NCBI GenBank assembly: GCA_030453285.1 | Contig: JAKDKP010000022.1 | Location: forward strand, 1-11,334 | DNA length: 11,334 nucleotides | Direction: 5' to 3' | Source: Propionibacteriales bacterium | Lineage (GTDB): Bacteria > Actinomycetota > Actinomycetes > Propionibacteriales > Propionibacteriaceae | Shown: positions 5,895 to 11,334 of the stretch, piece after piece | Layout: the number at the start of each line of letters is the position of its first letter | Numbering within the stretch: the first letter of the stretch is position 1 | The notes under the pieces: generated by a model | Database searches by the model: none | What the model was told of the DNA's origin: nothing | What the model saw: only the letters and a program-made list of their open reading frames with translations | Made by a program: the position numbers and the translations under genes

Positions 5895-6899
5895 ATGAGC
5901 CAGTCACAGACCTCGACGTCGGCCGGCCGCAGGATGACCATGGGCAAGGCACTCAATGCCGGACTGCGGCGCGCCCTCGAAGCCGATCCGAAGGTGGTGC
6001 TGGCCGGTGAGGACATCGGCAAGCTGGGCGGCGTCTTCCGGATCACCGAAGGACTGCAGAAGGACTTCGGTGAGGATCGGGTGATCGACTCCCCGCTGGC
6101 CGAATCCGGAATCGTTGGTACGGCCGTCGGGATGGCGATGCGTGGCTACCGACCAGTGGTGGAGATCCAGTTCGACGGGTTCGTCTATCCCGCCTACAAC
6201 CAGATCGTTGCGCAGGTGGCCAAGATGCACCATCGGTCACGCGGCCTCGTCCCGATGCCGATGGTGATCAGGATTCCGTTCGGCGGTGGCATCGGTGCGG
6301 TCGAGCACCACTCCGAGTCGCCGGAGGCCTACTTCGCGCACACCGCCGGACTCAAGGTGGTCTCCTGCTCCAACGCGAGTGATGCGTACTGGATGATCCA
6401 GCAGGCCATCGCCCTGGACGATCCGGTGATCTTCCTCGAACCCAAGCGTCGCTACCACGAGAAGGGCGAGGTCGACGAGGACGCGACCCCTGCTCCGCTG
6501 CACCGGGCGCGGGTGGTCCGCGAGGGCACCGAGGCGACCTTGTTGGCGTACGGGCCGATGGTCAAGACCTGTCTGGATGCGGCCGAGGCTGCCGCCGAGG
6601 AGGGGAGAGCCCTTGAGGTGATCGATCTGCGGTCGGTTTCGCCGCTGGACATGCAGACCGTCGCGACCTCGGTGCAGAAGACCGGACGCGTGGTGACCGT
6701 GCATGAGGCACCGGTGAATCTGGGGCTGGGTGCCGAGCTCGCCGCCCGGATCACCGAGCAATGCTTCTATTCCCTGGAGGCCCCGGTGCTGCGGGTGGGT
6801 GGGTTCGACACCCCGTACCCCCCGGCACGCCTGGAGGACCACTACCTGCCCGATCTTGATCGGGTGCTCGATGCCGTCGACCGCTCGCTGTCGTACTGA
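5895..6899 (+). CDS. bkdB: 2-oxoacid dehydrogenase E1 component, beta subunit (probably branched-chain type)
   Basis: A 334-residue subunit, the usual length. The transketolase pyrimidine-binding domain covers about residues 14-190 and the C-terminal transketolase domain about 205-325. GEDIGKLGGVFRITEGL (39-55) and SPLAESGIVGTAVGMA (66-81) are conserved. Glu70 is the residue expected to contact the thiamine aminopyrimidine of the cofactor held by the alpha subunit. EHHSESPEAYF (137-147) lines the active site. The ATG is 2 bp after the E1 alpha stop, with GAGGGG 8-9 nt upstream inside the alpha gene, so the two subunits are likely made in equal amounts by coupled translation. No defect is visible. 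Confidence 0.94.
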   Translation: MSQSQTSTSAGRRMTMGKALNAGLRRALEADPKVVLAGEDIGKLGGVFRITEGLQKDFGEDRVIDSPLAESGIVGTAVGMAMRGYRPVVEIQFDGFVYPAYNQIVAQVAKMHHRSRGLVPMPMVIRIPFGGGIGAVEHHSESPEAYFAHTAGLKVVSCSNASDAYWMIQQAIALDDPVIFLEPKRRYHEKGEVDEDATPAPLHRARVVREGTEATLLAYGPMVKTCLDAAEAAAEEGRALEVIDLRSVSPLDMQTVATSVQKTGRVVTVHEAPVNLGLGAELAARITEQCFYSLEAPVLRVGGFDTPYPPARLEDHYLPDLDRVLDAVDRSLSY

Positions 6900-6912
6900 A
6901 CCGGAGTTGATC

Positions 6913-8397
6913 ATGAAGGAATTCCGTCTGCCCGATCCCGGTGAGGGACTGGTCGAGGCCGAGATCGTCACCTGGAACGTCAAGGTCGGCGACGAGGTCA
7001 AGATCAACGACATCGTCGTTGAGGTCGAGACCAGCAAGTCGCTGGTCGAGTTGCCGATTCCGTTTGCCGGTACGGTCGCCCAGCTCCTGGTGTCTGAGGG
7101 GGACACCGTTGATGTGGGTTCGCCGATCATCGTCATCGACGACGGCTCTGCTGTCCCCACCGCTGACCCCGCTGCTACCGACGACACCACGGAGCAGGCG
7201 AACGATGAGGTGATCGAGCCGGGCAAGATCGGCGGCGAGGCGCCAGGGGGTCGGATTGCCAACCTGGTCGGGTACGGGTCCAAGACCGTCGAGGCCAAGC
7301 GGCGTCCGCGCCGGGACGGTGGCAACCGGCAGGATCAGCCGAGCCAGGAGATGCGACAGCAGGTCGGGGCGATGTTTGATCAGGCCCCACCGAGCCGCCC
7401 CACCGACGTCCAGGCATCTCTGCCGACCACGGCCAGCCAACCATCGGGCGCGCCCTTGCCCACGCCTGGGCCCGCGCCGGCCGAGCCCGGCATGGCCAGC
7501 GGCTCGGTGTTGGCCAAGCCGCCAGTCCGCAAGCTGGCCAAGGATCTGGGGGTCGATCTGAACCGGGTGATCGGTTCCGGGGACGGCGGCATCATCACTC
7601 GCGAAGACGTCCAAAAGGTGGCGAACGGGGCCTCGCCGGCGCTCGACGAGGGCGCTGCCTCGGCCCCGGCCCGTCGATCGACCGCCCTGGTGGACCGCCG
7701 CGAACCGATCAAGGGCGTGCGCCGGATGACCGCGCAGGCGATGGTCGGTTCGGCCTTCACCGCCCCGCACGTCACCGAGTGGATCACCGTCGACGTGACC
7801 GCGACGATGGAGCTGCTCGACAAGCTGCGGGCCCGCCGCGAGTTCCGCGAGATCAAGCTGTCGCCGACGCTGCTGATCGCCAAGGCGACCCTGCTGGCGC
7901 TGCGCAACACCCCGGAACTGAACGCCGCCTGGGACGAGCAGGCCCAGGAGGTCGCCTACTTCGGTTCGGTCAATCTCGGCATTGCCGCAGCGACCCCGCG
8001 CGGGTTGGTGGTGCCCAACATCACCGACGCCGACGCACTCTCACTCGTCGAGCTGGCCGAGGCACTCAACGCGCTGGTGGGGGTTGCCAAGCAGGGTCGG
8101 ACCCAGCCGTCCGACATGTCGGGTGGCACCTTCACGATCACCAACGTCGGGGTCTTCGGTGTCGACGCCGGCACGCCGATCCTGAATCCCGGAGAGTCCG
8201 GAATCCTGTGTCTGGGGGCGATCAACCGGCGCCCGTGGGTGATCGGGACCGGCGCCGATGAGCGGATCGAGCCGCGCTGGGTGACCACCTTGGCGCTGTC
8301 CTTCGACCACCGACTGGTCGACGGTGAGGGCGGGTCTCGCTTCCTTGCCGACCTGGCCGGCATCCTCGCCGATCCCGGCCAGGCCCTGCTGTACTGA
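6913..8397 (+). CDS. bkdC: Dihydrolipoamide acyltransferase E2 of the 2-oxoacid dehydrogenase complex
   Basis: A 494-residue E2 core enzyme. One lipoyl domain covers residues 1-77, with the lipoylated lysine at Lys42 in VETSKSLVE. The E1/E3-binding domain covers about 200-236 (PPVRKLAKDLGVDLNRVIG, then ITREDV). The acyltransferase domain covers about 262-494, with His466 and Asp470 in the catalytic DHRLVDG motif. The linker between lipoyl and binding domains is long, about 120 residues, and holds a basic island (VGYGSKTVEAKRRPRR) and then Pro/Ala-rich sequence. The ATG at 6913 is chosen: GGAG is 6 nt upstream and the lipoyl domain starts at once. The same frame is open further back into E1 beta, but that part is not E2-like. 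It receives the acyl group from E1 and passes it to CoA. The matching E3 (dihydrolipoyl dehydrogenase) is not in the window. Confidence 0.94.
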   Translation: MKEFRLPDPGEGLVEAEIVTWNVKVGDEVKINDIVVEVETSKSLVELPIPFAGTVAQLLVSEGDTVDVGSPIIVIDDGSAVPTADPAATDDTTEQANDEVIEPGKIGGEAPGGRIANLVGYGSKTVEAKRRPRRDGGNRQDQPSQEMRQQVGAMFDQAPPSRPTDVQASLPTTASQPSGAPLPTPGPAPAEPGMASGSVLAKPPVRKLAKDLGVDLNRVIGSGDGGIITREDVQKVANGASPALDEGAASAPARRSTALVDRREPIKGVRRMTAQAMVGSAFTAPHVTEWITVDVTATMELLDKLRARREFREIKLSPTLLIAKATLLALRNTPELNAAWDEQAQEVAYFGSVNLGIAAATPRGLVVPNITDADALSLVELAEALNALVGVAKQGRTQPSDMSGGTFTITNVGVFGVDAGTPILNPGESGILCLGAINRRPWVIGTGADERIEPRWVTTLALSFDHRLVDGEGGSRFLADLAGILADPGQALLY

Positions 8398-8432
8398 GCG
8401 GGTGGTTGTTCTGAGCAGGTGGATGTTCTGAG
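8394..8432 (+). repeat. 17-bp tandem duplication at the E2 stop
   Basis: CTGAGCGGGTGGTTGTT (8394-8410) is followed directly by CTGAGCAGGTGGATGTT (8411-8427; 2 of 17 differ) and then by CTGAG (8428-8432). The first copy includes the E2 stop TGA. It fills most of the 50-bp gap before the aldehyde dehydrogenase gene. It looks like a slippage duplication; no hairpin or terminator forms. Confidence 0.8.
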
Positions 8433-8447
8433 TACCAAGGAGACGAC

Positions 8448-10082
8448 ATGATCAACATCGACGAAGCCGTCGAGGCGATCCGGGCTCGCGACCACTACTC
8501 CGCGTTTGCGGAGTCGCCGAGTCCCAGGGTGTACGGGGAGGGCGCGGCCGAGGTTGGCCGGGCCGCCTTCGACGCCCTGCTCGGCACCGACTTCGCGGTG
8601 TCAACACCCGGCGCCGGGGACCGGGTGTCGCCGGAGGTGTCCCCGTACGGGCTCACCCTCGCCGTTGCGTACCCACGGGTCGCTGCCGATGCGATCGATG
8701 AACTGATCACCGGCGCGGTCGCGGGCACACACCGGTGGCGCGACGCCGGCCCTCGGCATCGTGCCGAGGTGTGTGTGGCGATCCTGGAGGCCTTGCACGC
8801 AAGGGTTTTCGAGTTGGCGCACGCCGTGATGCACACCTCGGGCCAGGCCTTCGTGATGGCGTTTCAGGCCGGCGGTACCCATGCGCTCGATCGTGCCCTC
8901 GAGGCGATCGCGTACGCCCTGGCTGCACAGGAGTTCCATCCGGCGACGGCGACCTGGACCAAGCCCGGGCGGAAGCAGGACCTGGTGGTGGAGAAGGCGT
9001 TCACCCCGGTCGGCCGTGGTCTCTCCCTGCTGATCGGCTGCAACACCTTCCCGACCTGGAACTCCTATCCGGGCCTGTTCGCCTCGCTGGCGACGGGCAA
9101 TCCGGTGATCGTGAAGCCACACCCGAATGCCGTCCTGCCCCTGGCGATCACCGTCCAGGTCTGCCAGCAGGTGCTCGCCGAGAACGGCTTCGACCCACAT
9201 CTGGTCACCCTGGCCGTCGAGCGTCCCGGTGACGGCCTGGCCAAGGACCTGGCCGTGCACGACGCCGTGAAGTTGATCGACTACACCGGCGGGAACGAGT
9301 TCGGCGACTGGCTCGTCGACAACGCCCGGCAGGCGGTCGTCTTTGCCGAGCAGGCCGGCGTGAACGCGGTCGTGATCGACTCGACCGACGACGTCGACGG
9401 CATGATCAACAACTTGGCCTTCAGCCTGGCACTCTATTCGGGCCAGATGTGCACCACCTCGCAGAACCTGTTCATCCCCGCCGACGGGATCGACACCGAC
9501 CAGGGACGATTCTCGCCCTCAGACGTCGGACTGGCTCTTGGTCGGGCGATCGATGAACTCCTCGGTCCCGACGAGAAGGCGGTCGAGCTGCTGGGTGCGA
9601 TCGTGAACACGCAGATCCCGACTCTGACCGAGCGGGCGCGCTCGTACGGTGAGGTGTTGGTGGAGAGTCGTGGGCTGACCCCTCCCGCCTTCGACCAGGC
9701 CGTCATTCGTACGCCCTCGCTGATCCTGGTGGACGAGGATTCCACTGCGTACGAGCAGGAGTGTTTCGGGCCGGTCACCTTCGTGGTGAGCACGTCCTCG
9801 ACGCAGACTTCGATCCACCAGTTCATTGCCACCGTGACCAAACGTGGCGCCATGACGGCAGCGATCCACTCGACCTCGGACGAGGTGCTCGCCGCGATGC
9901 GTGAGGCGGCCTTGGACGTCGGCGTCGCGCTGAGTGAGAACCTCACCGGCGGGGTGTACGTCAACCAGTCCGCCGCCTTCTCCGACTTCCACGGGACGGG
10001 CGCCAACCCAGCAGCCAACGCTGCCTACACCGATCTGGCCTACGTCGCGAACCGCTTTCACGTGGTGCAGAGCCGTCGCTGA
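8448..10082 (+). CDS. paaN: PaaN-type aldehyde dehydrogenase (phenylacetic acid degradation protein PaaN family)
   Basis: A 544-residue NAD(P)-dependent aldehyde dehydrogenase. Its length and text fit the single-domain PaaN family (TIGR02288 type), proposed to act at ring opening in the phenylacetyl-CoA pathway; unlike E. coli PaaZ it has no MaoC hydratase domain. Visible active-site parts are Cys335 in SGQMCTTSQN as the nucleophile, Glu301 in FAEQAG as the general base, Lys223 in VIVKPHP for the cofactor, and Asn in GCNTFPTWN (199-205) for the oxyanion hole. The helical N-terminal extension of about 150 residues before the Rossmann core is longer than in ordinary aldehyde dehydrogenases. AAGGAG lies 5 nt before the ATG. 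It is 50 bp after E2 in the same direction, so it is probably co-transcribed. No other paa gene is in view, so the true substrate is open. Confidence 0.86.
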   Translation: MINIDEAVEAIRARDHYSAFAESPSPRVYGEGAAEVGRAAFDALLGTDFAVSTPGAGDRVSPEVSPYGLTLAVAYPRVAADAIDELITGAVAGTHRWRDAGPRHRAEVCVAILEALHARVFELAHAVMHTSGQAFVMAFQAGGTHALDRALEAIAYALAAQEFHPATATWTKPGRKQDLVVEKAFTPVGRGLSLLIGCNTFPTWNSYPGLFASLATGNPVIVKPHPNAVLPLAITVQVCQQVLAENGFDPHLVTLAVERPGDGLAKDLAVHDAVKLIDYTGGNEFGDWLVDNARQAVVFAEQAGVNAVVIDSTDDVDGMINNLAFSLALYSGQMCTTSQNLFIPADGIDTDQGRFSPSDVGLALGRAIDELLGPDEKAVELLGAIVNTQIPTLTERARSYGEVLVESRGLTPPAFDQAVIRTPSLILVDEDSTAYEQECFGPVTFVVSTSSTQTSIHQFIATVTKRGAMTAAIHSTSDEVLAAMREAALDVGVALSENLTGGVYVNQSAAFSDFHGTGANPAANAAYTDLAYVANRFHVVQSRR

Positions 10083-10406
10083 TCGGCCCGTCGCAAAGTC
10101 GCACATCACCGTACGGTAACGATTCGGTCGCCCATCGGCCCTTCCGGAATCCTGTCGGCGTGGCCCTTGTGGAGCCTCGGGAGCGTTGTCGTGGCAGTGA
10201 CTTCACGCGTGAATCCGGCAGCAGCGGTCCCCGGGGCAGGCAGAGCCCGGAATCCTGCAGGCCCCAGGGGGTGAGCGAACGGGCCGTACGCCCTGAGTTT
10301 CATTCAACATGGAAGATTTTTATGTCGATACTGTGCGTTCCGGGTCACTGCCGCTCGTCGGGAGGGGTCCGCTCCCAACCCGTTTCTCGCCCCGAAAGTT
10401 GGTTCC
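10083..10406 (+). other. 324-bp intergenic region with hairpins and a candidate promoter
   Basis: No convincing gene. ACCGTACGGT (10108-10117) is a perfect palindrome. CCGGAATCCTG occurs twice, at 10144-10154 and 10247-10257. TCCCCGGGG (10228-10236), CCTGCAGG (10254-10261) and a GC-rich stretch to about 10292 could fold strongly. An AT-rich patch at 10297-10335 carries the candidate promoter. Beyond it GGGAG (10360-10364) pairs with CTCCC (10372-10376), and CCAAC (10375-10379) could pair with GTTGG (10398-10402) just before the ATG, so the leader of the next gene may be structured. No hairpin plus T-run terminator for the upstream operon is visible. Confidence 0.45.
10303..10332 (+). promoter_or_regulatory. 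Candidate promoter of the secreted protein gene
   Basis: TTCAAC (10303-10308) as -35 and GATACT (10327-10332) as -10, with 18 bp between, lie in the only AT-rich patch of the gap. Transcription would start near 10339, giving a leader of about 68 nt with a GGGAG/CTCCC hairpin. This is a pattern match only. Confidence 0.4.
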
Positions 10407-11334
10407 ATGACCGCATGGTTCAAGAAGGCGACGGTGGCCTGTGTTGCGGCCCTGTCGCTCGCGCTGTTCAGCGGCGGACAGCTCGCCGCCGCCGACGAGA
10501 CTCCCACACCCAGCCCCACCTCCGAGTCACCCTCGGCCCCCGTGACGGCCACGACGCCGGCGGCACCGAAGTCGTCGGCCCCGGCGGACGCGTCGGCGAA
10601 GGAGCCGGCTCCGGAGACCAAGACATCCGCCCCCGAGACCAAGCCCGCAGACCCTGCCTCGCCCGACTCCAAGGCCACGGAGAAGGCGGCCCCGAAGAAA
10701 AAGGCAGCAGCCAAGGCGCCGGCCAGGACGACTCCCTCCGATTCGACTCCCTCTCCATCGCCGCAGACCGACACGAAGGTGACCACCAGCCTCTCCTTCG
10801 CGGGAGCAGCGCAGCGCAGGAGTGCCCCACAGATTGCTGCCGCTGATCCGGAGATCAACTTCGGGGTGGGCTACACGCAGACCTGTGTCCCCCTGGGCCA
10901 GGATTCCGTGGCGATCACGTTCACCATCGAGAACACCGGAAACACCACTGGGACCGCCGCCATCTCCGTCGCCGGACCCACGAAGTTCGACCTGGGCACG
11001 GTGACCCTGGCCCCGGGTGAGTCGAAGACCGTTGGCACCAAGGACATGGTCGTCGGCGACTACACGTTGACCGCCGACTTCACCGACGGCCAGACCCGAA
11101 CCCTGCCGATCAAGATCGAGGCCTGTGAGTCACCGGTCACCTTCGCCACGATCTCTTCGCCGACCTGTGCGACGATCAACGACGGTGTCGTGAATGCCAC
11201 CATCGCCAACACCCAAGCCACCGCCGGCTCCTTCGGCGTGCGCTTCGGTGGCAAGACCATCACCGTCGATGTCCCGGCCAAGGGCGAGACACCGATCACC
11301 CTGGAGGGCTTCGCGCCGGGCGATCACAAGGTGG
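10407..11334 (+). CDS. Secreted or wall-associated protein with PASTK-rich stalk and Ig-like repeats (runs off the right edge)
   Basis: The first 309 residues of an exported protein of unknown function, open to the window edge. Residues 1-29 are a signal peptide: WFKK, the hydrophobic core ATVACVAALSLALF, then LAAA followed by DET, with cleavage likely after Ala29. Residues 30-about 145 are low in complexity, rich in Pro, Ala, Ser, Thr and Lys (for example PETKTSAPETKP and EKAAPKKKAAAKAP), and probably form an extended stalk through the wall. Residues 149-240 and 241 onward are two related beta-sandwich-like domains. TQTC (Cys160) and SPTC (Cys254) are equivalent, and Cys240 closes the first domain, so a disulphide per domain is likely. 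Motifs such as ITFTIENTGNTTGTAAISV resemble CARDB/Ig-like adhesin repeats. An LPXTG anchor may follow outside the window. The ATG has only a weak GAAAG upstream. Confidence 0.85.
   Translation, partial: MTAWFKKATVACVAALSLALFSGGQLAAADETPTPSPTSESPSAPVTATTPAAPKSSAPADASAKEPAPETKTSAPETKPADPASPDSKATEKAAPKKKAAAKAPARTTPSDSTPSPSPQTDTKVTTSLSFAGAAQRRSAPQIAAADPEINFGVGYTQTCVPLGQDSVAITFTIENTGNTTGTAAISVAGPTKFDLGTVTLAPGESKTVGTKDMVVGDYTLTADFTDGQTRTLPIKIEACESPVTFATISSPTCATINDGVVNATIANTQATAGSFGVRFGGKTITVDVPAKGETPITLEGFAPGDHKV

Noticed and set aside
5887..6916. TGATCATGA repeated at the starts of E1 beta and E2
   Set aside because: A 9-bp match that includes the start codons and stop-like bases is short and plausibly chance, with no separate function indicated.
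6237..7325. Long minus-strand frames opposite E1 beta and E2
   Set aside because: They are shadows of strongly conserved genes, with no domain and no ribosome-binding site.
10083..10117. ACCGTACGGT palindrome as terminator of the bkd-paaN operon
   Set aside because: The stem is only 5 bp with no room for a loop and no T-run follows; it may equally be chance or a protein site.
10140..10295. c-di-AMP (ydaO) riboswitch
   Set aside because: Short pieces resemble it, but the conserved GGGGACCCA-like and CCGTCAGCTAACC-like core segments are missing, so it is kept only as a question.
10160..10858. Frames on both strands across the leader and stalk of the secreted protein
   Set aside because: Low-complexity coding sequence opens all frames; only the frame from 10407 has a signal peptide and ordered domains downstream.

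Overview
The window is high-GC DNA with GTG starts, long GC-rich shadow frames and gene sets typical of high-GC Gram-positive bacteria. An actinobacterium is the best fit. A relative of the Propionibacteriaceae or Nocardioidaceae is my guess, based on the E1 alpha/E1 beta/E2 style, the GerMN-Gmad2 partner of a sigma factor and a dispersed repeat with GGTTTCGAC ends. The sequence alone does not prove the family. I see no rRNA, tRNA, CRISPR array, insertion sequence or phage gene.

Layout. (1) Positions 1-1745 hold a divergent pair: a major facilitator transporter running off the left edge on the minus strand, and a LacI-family repressor on the plus strand. The 52 bp between them contain two tandem LacI-type operator palindromes. 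A hairpin with a T-run follows the repressor. (2) Positions 1793-2632 (minus) encode a stand-alone MOSC-domain protein. It is separated from its upstream neighbour by a 145-bp inverted-repeat element. (3) Positions 2813-4416 (minus) are a two-gene unit: an ECF/SigE-like sigma factor whose stop overlaps (ATGA) the start of a single-pass membrane protein with extracellular GerMN and Gmad2 domains. A 28-bp near-perfect palindrome lies just upstream of the sigma gene. (4) Positions 4780-10082 (plus) form a tight operon for a 2-oxoacid dehydrogenase, probably of the branched-chain type (E1 alpha, E1 beta, E2), followed by a PaaN-type aldehyde dehydrogenase. No E3 gene is present here. (5) From 10407 to the right edge runs the start of a secreted protein: signal peptide, a Pro/Ala/Ser/Thr/Lys-rich stalk, then tandem Cys-containing Ig-like domains. 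It is preceded by a 324-bp gap with a candidate promoter and hairpins.

How the parts work together. The repressor probably controls the transporter and itself through the shared operators. The sigma factor and its coupled membrane protein look like a cell-surface signalling pair in which the membrane partner may act as an unrecognised anti-sigma. The dehydrogenase operon should convert 2-oxoacids to acyl-CoA, and its linkage to paaN hints at aromatic (phenylpyruvate/phenylacetyl-CoA) rather than purely branched-chain catabolism. No wholly new multi-gene system is evident. The best leads are the sigma/GerMN-Gmad2 pair with its palindrome and the bkd-paaN linkage.
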